From Metallyticus violacea (taxonomy: Eukaryota > Arthropoda > Insecta > Mantodea > Metallyticidae), in the NCBI GenBank assembly GCA_030762175.1, contig CM060834.1, positions 28,588,501 through 28,652,500 of the forward strand: 64,000 nt of DNA, written 5' to 3'. Positions 11,088-23,330 of the stretch are shown piece by piece. A program made the translations under genes and the position numbers. Every line of letters begins with the position of its first letter. Positions within the stretch are counted from its first letter, which is position 1. Under the pieces are notes generated by a model that saw only the letters and a program-made list of their open reading frames with translations, ran no database searches and was not told the DNA's origin.

Positions 11088-12316
11088 AACGACGGACTTT
11101 CTAAAAGTTTCTGGCTTACCCAAAGCCAGATAGGTTTTTTTTTCAACATGGTCACCTTGTAAATCAATAGATGTAGTTCAAAGACCTTCCAAATTTTTAT
11201 GTATATGCTCAGCAAAATAAAAATTTCCAAATGTAAAAAATAGGCGTCTGTCTCAGCTTCAACCCCATCATTTGATGCGAATCTTCGTCCGCCCAGCCAT
11301 TTCTTCAGATTTGGGAACAAAAATCAGGCGAAAATCGTGGATGTGAAAGCACTTGGAAACGAAGGTTATACAGTTTTGCAGCAATAATCCCAGACTTGCA
11401 TGAAAACGCAGTATCGTGATGAAAGATGTGTACTTTTACTATGAATAGCATTTTAATTGGTTGCGCTTAATACTCCCCGGTGATGGTCCTGCCTTTCTGG
11501 AGGTAATCCATGAGTATCACACTGTAAGAATCGCAGAAAACCGTAGCCATGCCTTTTCCTGCAGATGCAACCGTTTTTGCTTTCTATGGTGCACTTTCAC
11601 CTATTGCCACCCACTGTTTGGACTGCTCCTTCATCTCTGGCGTGTAGTGATGAATGTATGTTTTATTTACATTATGAAATGTCGGCGAAACTCATTGGAA
11701 TTACGCCTAAACAAGTCTAAACACTCTTGAGCAACGTTCATTCGAATGCGTTTTTGGCCCATTGTTAACAAACGCGACACCCATCGAGCGGAAAGCTTCC
11801 TCATACCCAAAACTTCGTGTAAAATTAGTGAACGTAGCCTATTCATGTCTTTGCAATGTCAGCCCACTTGCGTACCTGCAATCGGCGATCATTGAGTACG
11901 GTATTGTGAATTTTTGTCACAATCTCGTCCATCGTAGCAGTTTTGGGAAGCCCTGAGAGCTCATCACCTTCAAAGGATGTACCACCACGTTTAAAGTCAG
12001 CGGCCCACTTTTTAATCGACGAAAACGAAGGGAAGAATCCTTTAATGTGGAATCTTAACTTCTTTATTGTTTCTGTTAGAGTTAAACCCTTCAAAACGAA
12101 GTACTTTATCAAAACTCGTGTTTCACTTTTATTCATTGTGGTGTAGAGAATGTTAACACTTGCTTGTTTACACGATCGTCACAAACAAGTGACTACACTT
12201 ACGCTTCTGCAACTTTACAGCGCGCCATCTAAAACATGAAACTTAACTATCATAATAAGTTGGCAATCTTCACGATATATCTGAATCTGGGTGGGAACTT
12301 TTAGAACACCTCTCAT
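11088..12316 (-). mobile_element. Mariner element, near full length but inactivated (family M1)
   Basis: About 1.23 kb, the usual mariner length. The termini are related inverted repeats (ACGACGGACTTTCTAAAAGTTT at the left; TGAGAGGTGTTCTAAAAGTT when the right end is read inward) beside TA dinucleotides. The minus strand carries the transposase remnant in order: N-terminal helix-turn-helix (12136-11843), a region with KKAKTVASAGK and YLQKGRTITGEY (about 11600-11470), a catalytic-box remnant HHDTA near 11420, and the C-terminal NLKKWLGGRRFAS (11320-11280). Frameshifts break it throughout. A second copy lies at 48.6-50.05 kb. Confidence 0.9.
11843..12136 (-). pseudogene. Mariner transposase N-terminal domain
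   Basis: It starts MNKSETRVLIKYFVLKGL and continues with SFSSIKKWAADFKRGGTS, GLPKTATMDEIV and NDRRLQVRKWADIAKT. This is the paired-type helix-turn-helix region of mariner transposases, which binds the terminal repeats. The frame ends before the catalytic domain, which lies in other frames towards 11280, so the gene is dead. Confidence 0.9.
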
Positions 12317-12528
12317 ATATAACATTATATAAAGTGTACAAATAACATATCAAGCTTTGTATTACAGAATGATGTAAACTAAGTATATATTGCATGGACA
12401 GGTGATGGGTGTCAAGATGGATGAACTGGGGGATGGAGGAAGAGGATGCTTTCGATATTTGAGCTGCGTTCACAGCGGGCCTTTTATGCTTACGCTCCTA
12501 ATGGGGAATTTTCGGGAGGAAGGGGTGA

Positions 12529-12840
12529 AGTGAGGAATACAACGGTTGGACAGGGTCTATCTGCTGTGACTATACCATCACAGATGGGATGCCTAATATA
12601 TTTCCAGATAAAACAGATAGAAAGTTCGCTTCCATTTCAGACGACGGGCCAGAAACCTTTCCAAAACGCAAGCTACTGTCACACCGCGCCAGTTCATCTC
12701 GCTCTAGCACTTTGGACCTTTTAAAAGAGCTAACAGAATGATATGAAATTGAAGATAAATGTTTGTGGGATTTAAATACCGGTTCCAGCACTCGCATAAG
12801 TGATATGAAGAATCCAAGGAAAAAATCCAAGTCAGGATGA
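12529..12840 (+). pseudogene. Decayed frame of an unidentified transposon-type protein
   Basis: 103 codons open except for one TGA at 12739-12741, ending at a TGA at 12838. Segments include DGMPNIFPDKTDRKFASISD, ETFPKRKLLSHRASSSRS, TLDLLKELTE and YEIEDKCLWDLN. Acidic and serine-rich stretches followed by an LLKELTE-YEIEDKC helix recall the N-terminal (Gag-like) part of some invertebrate retroelement proteins. I cannot name the family with certainty. It has no visible neighbours belonging to the same element. Confidence 0.35.
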
Positions 12841-13440
12841 TCAGCCCAAAGGAAATCGAACCTGGAAACTCCCAAATGCTAGTCTCAAGCAATACCACCT
12901 ACACGTTATACAATATTCATCTATGCATATGCATAACACAGTATCTTTAATGTCGTATACAGAGTGTATAGGACATGTTGTGCTAGATGAAATATTCATC
13001 ATATTTTGATGTGAGAAATGCATTATAAAGCATTCATTCAGAGTTTTATCTCCTAAAATAGTTATTATATGTAGTACCTGTCAAAGTGTATGAAATATAT
13101 CTGCAAGGACGTTATCAGAAAAAAAAAGCTAATTTATAAGTTCTTCTACAGCGTAATAGACTTTGTTATATAGCAGGTGTTCTATAAGAACAGATTTGTG
13201 TTTCAATTTATCATCGGATGGTAATAATAATGATTTGAAAAATTTTGGGAGAGCGTTAAATATGCTTACGCATTCATGATGGACTCCCTTTATAGCAAAA
13301 TAAATTTCGCAATAGGTCTGTGAAGATTTGTTTTTATCTAGTATTGCTATTATGTGTTTGTATATTATTCGTTCATAAAGTAGTTTTGATTTGTCACATT
13401 AAAACACTATATCTTGTATATATACAAGAAAATGTCCGAA
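12841..13440. other. No feature recognised
   Basis: AT-rich sequence without supported features. Confidence 0.5.
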
Positions 13441-13592
13441 GGTTAATTTTTTTTAAAATCAAAGGACGCCACCTATCGGGCAGCTCCCCAATTGTTCTCA
13501 TTATGCTAGGTGGACACGAGTACCTGAGATCAAACCCGAGACCTCCCGAACAGCAGCCAGCAACGCTGACCATTAGATACAAGAGGCGGTTT
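13441..13592 (-). mobile_element. tRNA-like SINE head, different from SINE-A and SINE-B
   Basis: On the minus strand, CTAATGGTCAGCGTTGC resembles an A-box region and GGTTTGATCTC a B-box about 40 bases further. A T-run at 13445-13454 could be the complement of an A-tail. It is the only copy in the window, so the call rests on box spacing alone. Confidence 0.4.
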
Positions 13593-16500
13593 TCGAAATT
13601 CTTCGGTTTAAATTTTCCTGAAAATACAAGTAAAAATACTTCAGTAACTTTTTGAAACTTTGATCGTGATCTATGAAGTATAGTGTTGACGTATAAATGA
13701 ATAAATGTCAGTTCACACTACCTATCCTCACTGTTCCAACGTTGAATAAAATGTAGGCTAAATCACGATTGCAGGTCTATCCAATTTCCAGATAGCAGGC
13801 ACAGATAAGCATGGCACATAGCCATGCCACTTTGTGTCTACACTGAAGACAGGAATCGTATCTGATCTCTGTTGGAATGCAAAGCGGTCATTTAAGATTC
13901 ACTTTTATGGGAAAGGTTTACTGACTTGTCTTCTTGTACCTCTGTACAATAAATATAGTTATGGTTCTGACTCAAGAAAATCTGTCATGACCTTGTATGT
14001 AATCAGGAAATTATGCCAGGGAAAGTTATGGGAATTAGAATTTCTCTTCAGCAGTCAATATTTATTTTATGCTAGGTTTCGTTTCGTGTAAATTTGTATA
14101 AACAAAACTGCCATTATTGCCATGTTTTAAGCATATAAACAGGTCTAAAGAAGCTAACAAAGGAATAATTATAAATACAATTTAGTGGTATAATTATAAT
14201 CTTCTTCTCTAGCAATTAATATAGAAAGTAAGCATATTTAAAAACTGCTAGCATCGTTTCTAAAATACTGTGTCTTTCTATTTAGTTATACAGAGTGCAT
14301 ATTAAGATAAGCCTCGTCTCGTACATATCTGTAGATGTCTCATTTATACGTCAGAGGCAGTGATATTGCTTAAGCCGATATATAAAATAATGCAAGTATT
14401 TATTCACCAAATGGGCTCAAAGCTGTAATGGGCATCTGTGTCCGAAATATTGACTGATGTACACATTCTTAGAGTGGTGGAATTTTACTCTTCAGTAGCA
14501 GCAATTCTTGGAGTGAAATCTTCTTGTTAGTAGATAGGTAAGACATGAGCAAAATGCCTACTTGCGCAGCAACAAGCTTGGGCTGGTAGGTGGTGGAGAT
14601 GCCAAATGTCGTAACTGGTATGCCTGATAAAACATCTCTCCGATCGAGTCAAGTTTAGCTTAGCTTTACAGTGCATTATAACTTGGCATAGTAAATTGTA
14701 TTATGTTATATTACTACCAGATTTCATATGTATCGTTCTTTCTTTAGAAACGTCGCATGATACGTTCATATGTTCTAATAGGCAGACAGGTAAAGCACAT
14801 TGAGCGCTAAGTCTGAGTAGATCCTATAGAAAATCTATTCCTAATTTATTTTCCTTGTGATTTATAAATGATATGTAAGGATAAGTGTTGATTTTTGTAA
14901 ACACAGTCTGCAAGTATTTTTATTGTAAGTTCTTATTTATCATATAATGAATAGTATTCTCGCACATGTCATTACAATAAGAATGAACAACTTTCTCGTC
15001 AGAAATACACTTTTAATGTTTCTAGTAAATTCCTCCCCCTTATGCTAATTTCGATATGACCCCTTTGAAAAATAAAGTCTGGCGTCATCTTCGCCTACAC
15101 TACTGTATGAACCCTCATAACTGAAAAATTCCTGGCATTCCATTGGTTAACCTGGCCTCCATGAGAAAAGCTGCCACTCACAAAGCATGTTTAGACACAA
15201 AGTGGGTGTGGATCAGCAGTATTAATGAGACTGTGTGGCTCTGTATATATCAGCTTTTTATTTAGAAAGTAGAAACGTGGGTAGTTCTTTACGACCATGT
15301 GCTGCCATAAAGCAAATCTTGTTTCATTATCCGGACTGCAACTTCAAATATAGCTGCACAAGCCGAGAGGTTTCTTAGTTAAAGTTTGTGAAGTGGTTAC
15401 TGAAATAATTGACGTGACATGTAAGATATGGGACAATTAAATTGTAAGTAAGAAGCTTTGATTAACGCCTAATAATCTCAACGGAGTTTTAATAACACAT
15501 AAATATGAAATTTAAAAGCACGTTAACACTTACCGTGAGAAACTATCTTAAGTTTAGCAAAATGCAAGCCTTAATATAAAATGTTTTCATAACTATTAAA
15601 TTCATTTTTCTACTGGCTAATTTTGGAACTATCGTCACGTAAGCTGGACGTAAAGTTGAAGTTGGAAAAATTTTAACGGAATTAGTCAAGTAAATATTTA
15701 AAGGGTCCAAATATGATATTGTTCCATTTTCCATTCCATTACAATATCCAATGAGGGAATTAAGCAAAATACTTATTTAATATTCATGGGGTACGTTTTA
15801 TCGCCTTGGTTTCATTTACCGGGTCATCCAATTGTGACTTGACACGGTGTAGATAAGCATGGGACATAGCCAGCCGGAAGAACGAGACAACACAGAAACA
15901 CTAGTGACAATCTTAATAAATTCTAATGCACCCATGATGCATCACTTTCTGGAATATGCTTGTGAATTCCCACATTTCTCTTTTTTCTTGGGAGATGTTA
16001 ACCTTTAGTTCGTCTAAAGTGTGTGGACATACTAATTTATGAAACACATTACGACTTAGGATTCAACCATCTAAAAAGTTATCTTCAAATAATATCCTGC
16101 GACTTCTTGACAGACTTTACTCAATAATTAGAAACGTATTTTTCCCCTCCATTGTTCAAATGATATAGAAAGGCGCGTGACTCAAAGCCAACGTATCAGT
16201 TCGATAAACCCTGTCCGCCCGTTCCGACTCGTGTAGCTTATTTGTCCTTGGGTGAGGATTTGTTAGCCGGTGCAGTTCCCCGTCACTAGATGACTCAATG
16301 ACGATATAAATAAAACGAATATTACAAATAAAATTGACCCGCAATTACAAATAAAAAGCTAGCTAAATACGCTATTAATGTTAAATGTATAATTATATTC
16401 AAATAATATACGTAAATCTGAATTTGCTCCACCAGTTTTTAAAATATAAAATGCAAAATTAATTACTAATATCTGAAAATAATATACTAGAATCTCAATA

Positions 16501-17111
16501 AAAATAAGTCCTTGAGGTTCAGTATGGGGGTTGGCTGCTGTTGATTTACATGTTATGGTTACTGTGGAAAATGCAGTTAATTTGCACATTGCTTATTTGC
16601 CTTGTTGGTTTGTTGGTATAGGTAATGGGGAAAAAATCAATGTATATTTTTTTGCACTTTTATCATAAATTGTTTACATTTACCAACAAGTGTTCACTTT
16701 TACCAAGAACAGTAAATGTTGGTAGACCTGATTGGATCAATTTTCGAATGTTGATATTATTGCCTTGCTTCTGTGTTTGTGTAAAGTTGCTTTGGTATTG
16801 CTGAAACATGAATACATAATCAGGTACACTTTTATGGGCAGGATAGCCTCTTTAATTAACACCTGCTTTGTTTTGCACCTTTTAGGCTATGACAAAATGG
16901 TGTACATTAGTGCAAAATTCCAAATTAATTAGGTTCAAGTTAAAGGGACTTGGTTAAGTATTTCTAAAAACATCAAGAAACATTTACTTACATAAAATGA
17001 AATTCACTGGAAGATATCCAACAAAGGTTTATGGTTTTATTCAAGAAATACTTTTCTTTTGTCATTCAAATATATTTCGCAATTAAACGAAACGCTCTCA
17101 TGAGTTGACAA
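13593..17111. other. Long AT-rich stretch without genes
   Basis: No supported gene or known repeat. A 17-bp inverted repeat (16 of 17 matching) sits at 13827-13843 and 15189-15205, and a related AGATAAGCATGG motif recurs at 13804 and 15850 (see findings). Short frames at 13834-14091 (85 codons), 15543-15767 (minus) and 16359-16589 (minus) have no recognisable protein character. Confidence 0.5.
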
Positions 17112-17403
17112 GTGTACTTCCACGGGTGGCCAAGGTCGTTAAGACGCGGACTCGTGAACGGGAGGTCTGGGGTTCGATTTCCGTCAGGACCATCCTGCCT
17201 GTCTGAGGTTTTCTCCAGGTTTTCCTCGGTCCTCATAAATGGCAAATGACGGGGAGGTACTCTAAACTTAGGCTTGGAACACTTCCTTCCTTAAAAAAAA
17301 AATCCTTTCCCAATTTATCATTTCATCTCGTGTGTCATCAGTGTCCACCGTCTATGGCACTCAGTAGTTAAAACGGGCGTTAAACATTATTCAAAAAAGA
17401 AAA
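17112..17403 (+). mobile_element. SINE-A, full-length with probable target duplication
   Basis: The tRNA-like head has A-box GGTGGCCAAGGTCGTTAAG and B-box GGTTCGATTTCC. The body and 3' end AAAACGGGCGTTAAACATTATT follow. AGTTGACAA occurs at 17103-17111 and again at 17404-17412, consistent with a 9-bp target-site duplication. Confidence 0.93.
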
Positions 17404-18756
17404 GTTGACAAATTGTTAGAAACGGTCATCACTGACGAGCAATTATTAGTTGTTAAAATCTTAGTTACACAAATGTATGTCTAACAAAAAGCACCAAGTG
17501 GTTTTTAAGTAAACCTCGGGGCTGTTTTAGGTTCACTGATTCACTTTAGTGCTTAACGTTTGCTGCAGAAACTACTTAAATCGTGAAGGAAAGAAGTTAT
17601 TTCTGTATAGGCGTTAGTTAAACGCGCTTCTGCTCCACTCATGCGCAGCACTAGCTAGGCTTCAATAATTAACATGGAAGAAAAAACGAATGTCTTCATT
17701 CTGTTCCATAAAACACTTGTTTATGTGACTCACACACTTCAGGAAGAAGATAAGACAATGCGGTTAAGCATCCCACTTGCAGCCTGCACCTTGTGAAACA
17801 GTTGACTTTCTACACCGTTTTCATGATGATAATCTTATGCGTGCTGTTCGATCCTCAACGAGCATAGAGTTACAAGTAGAAGGATTAAACCGTAAAACAC
17901 ATTCAGATATTGAGGAAGTGCGCTGAGGGCATCGCTGACACTGGGCGGAGTTGCTTCCTACATTTGTTATTCGAAAGGAAAAAATGTCTTGTTTTATTGA
18001 GCCCTTGGCTACCCATGTTAAAGTGAGGCCATTGGGACTGTATAGGAAGCAGTGTACAGCCACTAAACCTCACATTCCACGTCTATAAACTCTTGAGTTT
18101 TAAAACGAAACCTGCCTTGGCTGCCCACATGTTGCAGAGAACGTTAGCTTCAATGCCAGCTGATACATATACTTTCTCTTCGGGAATATATGGTTCAGTA
18201 AACACGTTCTTGCATGCGCGTTCTTTGCAATGTCTAGGAACAAAGGAAGACGCAAAGACGCTTAAACATTTTAGGCAAGATTGAAAGTTTAAAATCCATT
18301 AATTTGACTGGAAAGTTTGGATAAATATACTTGCAAATTTCTGACGCTACTGAATAAAAATATTATCATTTTATACTTTATGGCACTGAGATAAAAAATT
18401 ATTATTCTCGAGAAGCTTTTTAATACTCTATATGCTATATTCTTCTAAGGATAAACTAGCTTCAAATACATCATTACCTTGGTTTGTATGTCTCTTTTAA
18501 TCAACTTAACTTAAATCAATTATAGTCTAATACATTACAAGGGTATGGACTTTTAACTAAGTTATTAATAAAATTTGTTCCACAAAGGTTTCTGCTACGC
18601 TTGTACTTTACAACTACATCTTACAATAATATAAGTGATTTTTCATTGTTTTGTTCACCGAAGCATTAGTATTAGTCGGGGCACTGGTAGTTTGTGTAAA
18701 TTTCTGTACAAGTGTAGGAATTTTGGTAACTTCAAATACCAACAAAAAAAAACGCA
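17404..18756. other. No gene recognised; GC-richer segment 17570-18290
   Basis: The 17570-18290 segment is compositionally distinct and contains several protein-like pieces in different frames (for example EAVDFLHRFHDDNL and HSDIEEVR on the plus strand, and an 80-codon minus-strand frame at 17821-18063). Stops and frame changes break all of them, and none matches a family I know. A retroposed pseudogene is possible. Confidence 0.3.
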
Positions 18757-19560
18757 GATAATATCACCAGAGGGCCTGAGATTATCGATAAATTCACGAA
18801 CGTCGTGACTGAATTTATCTGGAAAGCAGGGACCCTCAATTGATATTTATTAAGACTATTTCACAAATAAAATAAGAATTTAAATAAACTTTACTAAAAC
18901 ATTTAGTAATTGCATATTTGTACTTAACATTTTCAAGCAATTTTGCGACAGAAGAATGGGATTATCAGTAATACCAAAAGAGAAGACAAATCATGGGTTT
19001 AGGATTATTTCATGACTAGAATAAGAATAAAAGTGATATATATATTTGAAATTCGCGCACAGAATATTAACACGTTTTACACTTATGAATACCTATTCTA
19101 TTCAGAAACCGTGAGACTGAAATGGACTACTGCAATAGCTACCGTTTGCTTTTCTAATGCCAACAGAGGGAAAAAAATATAACGTACAATGTCTCTATTT
19201 TTGTTTGTATTCTGTGGTTTGGAATTCCTAATGATAAGGTAAATTTGCACATTTGACGCATGACCAAAACGCTTTGAAGAACCCTCCATTTTGCGTTATG
19301 AATATCGATTGTTCATGCTTTTGTTGCTATCAATAGCTCCTCACCGCTTCTAGTAAAAGTGGTGAGTGATGCGTGTTCAGGAATTATGTAGCGAAGGTAT
19401 AGAGTTGACTGCTATACTGATCACAAGACAAATACACGCCGCGTGATAAAAGAGATTTAATGATTTTTTTCGATAATTTTACTCCGCAATCCGACTGTGA
19501 TTGGTCAAAATTCAAAATTTTGTTTCGTTTCATTGCTCGAATTTAAGATGACGGCACATG
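18757..19560 (+). repeat. R2 dispersed repeat, copy 1
   Basis: It shares order and sequence with 32556-33400: ATCACCAGAGGGCCTG at the start, ACAAATAAAATAAGAATTTAA, TTCGCGCACAGAATATTAA, ACCGTGAGACTGAAAT, ACCACAAGACAAAT-like text near 19420, and ATTGGTCAAAATTCAAAATT near the end. No coding capacity and no clear terminal inverted repeats. Divergence is substantial, so the insertions are old. Confidence 0.8.
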
Positions 19561-20513
19561 AGTGAAATGGTGTTTTTAATGATTTTGGGAGTCAATTGTT
19601 TCAAATGTACTAAGCATTAGCGAAAGTGATGATAATGATGAGGTGAAATGTGCACAAAGAAAGAATAAATAAGAATTTGTAAAAATGATGATAAAGTTAG
19701 GTTAAGTGTAATTAAAGTACGGTTTATGTCTGATATTGGCTTATGCTGTTTCAAATGCATATTTCAGACCAGCATCTTAGTTAATGTATTTTCAAGGTTA
19801 TTGCTGCATGCCACGAAAATAATTTATTTTAATTCTTCGTTCTATTTTAAAACACTTGCAGATTGTGTTTACAAAAATCAATTCTTATCCGTACATATTT
19901 ATACCCCGCAAGTAAATAAACCAGAAATGTATTTTTGATATGATATGTGCTGTGAACGCTTACAGACTTATAGGGCCAATAAGAAGAAAAATTAATGCAA
20001 TTTCAAAAGAATAATTAATGAGTATAAATGATACATTTCTTAAAAGGCGTGAGAGATGTTTGGCAGCACAAGAACAACATTTCACATATATTCTGTGACG
20101 AAGTTATGTGGTTATTGTAGTTATAATTTTAATGAGAAATCTATGGACTTGAATATTAGGGACTATGAATAACATACTCCGTCCACAAACCACGTGCGGT
20201 GCCAAGCAAATCTCAATTGAGCTCGGCCACGAGTCCAATTTCTGCTCTGCTCTGTAGATCAACAAAAAATATGATATGTCTAGTAACTATTCGTTCTAAA
20301 TATATGGGAAAGGAGTATGCGTGTTTTGTTTAGAAAGACTGCTTGGTTCATTATTTGTAACCTTTGATCTTATGAGTATCAAAAAGGGATCAATTTCCAC
20401 TCCGTTCTTTAGATTACAAAAATGAAAATGTTTGCTCGATAATATAATGTATTTCTAACCTCCTCACCTAGGTTCTTATAATCAGCAAACCCCTTCTCTT
20501 AGAATTTGTTTGT
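19561..20513. other. No feature recognised
   Basis: AT-rich sequence. A 70-codon frame at 19726-19938 is without recognisable domains. Confidence 0.5.
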
Positions 20514-20658
20514 TGTCGATCTTGGAGTGGTCTAGTAACCATACTTGCCTCGTACACCCAAGATCGCGGGTTCAAAGCCAGATTCGATGACATTTTAGGG
20601 CGTAAAAAGCCTAAGTTTCTTCGGAAGGGAAGTAAAGCTGTTGTTGATTCCTGCAGCA

Positions 20659-21485
20659 CGAGGGCAAGCCAATAAAGACTGAGAGCATTTTTTTTTTTTT
20701 TAATCGCACACAGCAAAGGAACATTTTTGAAGTAATGTTTCATGATGAATACCGGTCAGCCCTGATTGGCGAACAAAACAGAAATTCGCTCGCGCGTCGC
20801 GCATGCGTTGACGTTTTGCTTTTACGTTTGCAGAAATCAGGAATGGAAGCTTACAGATTGTTGCATCAGACATGTGTTGACGATGTTCTGCCACAATCCA
20901 CAGCACTTTGATGATTCAAAGAGTTTAAGGAGGGCCGTGTTTCATCAACAAAGCAAGGCGGTCCAGGGGCTCCAGCAATAGCAGTAAACGAAACCATGAT
21001 TAACACAGCTGGCATCATAGTTTGAAGTCGACAAATAACAATTGACAGATTTGCAGACATGTTACACATTTCCCATGACAGTACAATTTCAAATCTGCTT
21101 GATCTCTTGAACATGAGACGCGTTTATGCGAAGTGGGTCTCAAGATTACTGATTTCTGAACAGAAGATGGTGCGAGTGAAAGTGTGTAGGGAACTTCCAA
21201 CATGTCTCCCATCCTCCATATTCCCCAGATTTAGCCCACTGTGACTTTTATCTTTTACCCTATCTGAAAAAGAAGATAAGGTAGAGCTTTTGCTACTTTC
21301 GGATCCGTCGTGAAAAATGCTGAGGCGGTTATGAAGATGTCAAAAGATAACTTCCAGCACACGTTCCAGGACTGGCAGACGTGTTGGACAAAGTGTATTC
21401 AACTCAACGGAGAGTACTTTAAAAGAGACCACACCAATCTGGACCAAGCTTGGTTATTCCATGCGTCTTTTTTGACTAGACCTCG
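20659..21485 (+). mobile_element. Mariner with internal deletion, nested in SINE-B
   Basis: The termini are inverted repeats: CGAGGGCAAGCCAATAAAGA at the left and CGAGGTCTAGTCAAAAAAGA read inward from the right. TA sits at the right junction and CA, a decayed TA, at the left. The 827-bp length is short of the usual 1.2-1.3 kb. Confidence 0.88.
20790..21440 (+). pseudogene. Mariner transposase remnant lacking the catalytic core
   Basis: In order: an N-terminal piece (SGMEAYRLLHQTCVDD, near 20840-20890), the second DNA-binding region (FADMLHISHDSTI, then NMRRVYAKWVSRLL and EQKMVRVKVCRELP, 21045-21200), and immediately afterwards the C-terminus (HPPYSPDLAHCDFY-like text near 21215, NFQHTFQDWQTCWTKC, LNGEYF, to 21423). 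The segment that should hold the first two catalytic aspartates and the HDNA box is absent. The remaining pieces are spread over several frames. Confidence 0.85.
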
Positions 21486-21618
21486 TAGATTTACGGCACG
21501 TGAAATTACACCCAGTCTGAAAGAAGAGGCTTCTAAGTAAAATTTATCAGCCGTTTCACACTTTGAATGGAATGCAACGCTAATTGCCAGAGAGTTTAAA
21601 GAGTGTCGTTATATAAAA

Positions 21619-22412
21619 TATTCCTAACTTAACCTAAGCCTCAGAATTTGTTGATTATGTTATTAGAACCATATTTTAAACGAACAATCAAAAGTTAGGT
21701 CAACATATTCATTTGCTCACCTGAGATAAAGTTGTTTATTACCATACCATATCTTATCCACAAGTTTTCAACATTTGATACAAGCCATTAATCTCCGTCA
21801 CTAAGTCACGCAAATGGCCTATTCTGCTTTTAGCATTTGGTGAAAATTCTTAACCAATAGATTCTAGAAGTAGTTCCTATGTTGGGGAGTTGTAGCATTT
21901 ACCATTATCATTATCATCTACAACCACGGATTAAGTCTTAAAAGCTATTCCGATTTCAATTCCATCTTTTTCTGGGAGTGCTTACGTCAGTTTTACCTGT
22001 AAGATTAAGAAATTGTTTGGGTTATCGACCTTGATCTCATTAACAAGGTCTTTCCCATTTTACCTATAACTATGGATGTTTTCTAATGCTGAAAATATGT
22101 TAAGATTCTGTCTTATAACTTCAGTAAGGCATTATAGTCCTCTCTTGTATGAACGAAAAAAATCACATTTCGGTTGCTTATTGTCTTTTTTCGTCTTTTT
22201 TTTTTTTTTTTTTTTTTTTAAAGCAGAATTCAGGACTATAGAAAAGAGTGGGTAGTACTAAAGCAGTGTATAATTTTAATTGTGTTTGTTTAATTGTTTT
22301 CTTATTTCACTAACGTTATTTTATTTTTGCGCATAATTGATTAATTAATTATTTGTTATTTATATCTAAATCTGTATGAAAAAATGTTACAGTCTAGATC
22401 TGTGCTATTATA
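21619..22412. other. No gene; poly-T run at 22196-22219
   Basis: AT-rich sequence. The T-run has no recognisable retroposon body on either side. Confidence 0.5.
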
Positions 22413-22607
22413 CAGTGCGATCAATAATGCTGCGTGAGGTTTTCCTAAGAGTGCGCCCCCACTCATTTGCCACCTCGTGAAGAGGGTAGCAAGCCTGCTT
22501 ACTTACTTGTTGACTTTGCTGAATGTGCAGTCGTAGCGCAGCAGTTCCCGGGTGCGTATTGTGTTTTTCGTTTCTTAATTCGAATGTATACATAAAATGT
22601 ATTATTA

Positions 22608-22884
22608 TTTTTTTAATAGTGTTTAACGCCCGTTTTACCTACTGAGGCACCACAGGCTGTGAGCACTGATGATACATGATATGAAATGATGTATTGGGAA
22701 AGGATTTTTTTAAGGAAGGAAACGTTCTAGGACTAAGTTTAGGGTGCCTCCCCGGCATTTGCCATTTATGAGGACTGAAGAAAACGTGGAAAAAACCTGT
22801 CAAGGAGGACGGTCCTGTAGGGATTCGAACCCCAGACCTCACGCTCACGAGTCCGTGCCTTAACGTCCTCGGCCACCCGTGGCG
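22608..22884 (-). mobile_element. SINE-A nested in the family D transposon
   Basis: A full-length minus-strand copy. The tail complement is TAACGCCCGTTTTACCTACT near 22624, the body complement GGTGCCTCCCCGGCATTTGCC, the B-box complement GGATTCGAACCCC near 22820, and the head ends at the CACCCGTGGCGG junction. The copy D at 27.7 kb has no SINE here: its sequence runs directly to the GTACGATTCAT that follows this insert. Confidence 0.92.
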
Positions 22885-23017
22885 GTACGATTCATACGTG
22901 TTCCTCAGTGGTGAAAGAATTTTTTTTTAGCATACGGTTGATTCTGTTACATGAATATTATACTAAACCCTCTTTTATCGAGAATTAAATGGATCGTGTT
23001 CATGCATTTTTTTTTAA

Positions 23018-23330
23018 TTGAACTCTACCACTGCTCACTTTACGAATAATGCTATGAAAGCAATTCTCAAGGTGTTTCTACAAGACAGAGTTATTATTAG
23101 GGATTTGTGCAACCTTCGCTCCCCCCGATTTAACAGTCTGCGATTATTATCTCTGGGGTTAATTAAAAAATGTCATAAAAATGAACCCGCGCACCATACA
23201 AGAACTCAAGAGATAAAATTCTTTAGGGAATTGTCCAGATTTCTGAAAATGCACTAGAGCAAGTGATGAATAATTTCCATAAGAGATGCCAAAAAGTGTG
23301 GAAATGAAGGCGGGCACTTTCAGCACCTTA
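23018..23330 (+). pseudogene. C-terminal remnant of a DDE transposase (family D)
   Basis: Recognisable stretches are TAHFTNNAMKAILKVFLQDR, LRSPRFNSLRLLSLG, EPAHHTRTQEIK and a final GGHFQHLI reached after frame changes. The pattern (SATSHTANNSM, PRSPDLxPxDFYLWG, IQELK, HFQHL) is that of a Tc1/mariner-superfamily transposase common in insects. Catalytic residues are lost: SPDL reads SPRF here. Confidence 0.75.

Larger units (their letters stand above)
20514..21618 (+). mobile_element. SINE-B split by a mariner insertion
   Basis: The SINE-B head and first half lie at 20514-20658 (CCAAGATCGCGGGTTCAAAG, GGGCGTAAAAAGCC, GGAAGGGAAGTAAAGC). The second half resumes at 21486 (GATTTACGGCACG, CTGAAAGAAGAGGC, CAGCCGTTTCACAC) and runs to about 21618. 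Together they give about 280 bp, the normal SINE-B body length. An 827-bp mariner lies between them. Confidence 0.9.

Noticed and set aside
15543..15767. 74-codon minus-strand frame followed by a GTAAGT donor
   Set aside because: The stop precedes the donor, there is no acceptor and no family similarity; likely coincidence.
17821..18063. 80-codon minus-strand gene
   Set aside because: No recognisable domain; the opposite strand offers equally plausible broken pieces, so coding direction cannot be decided.
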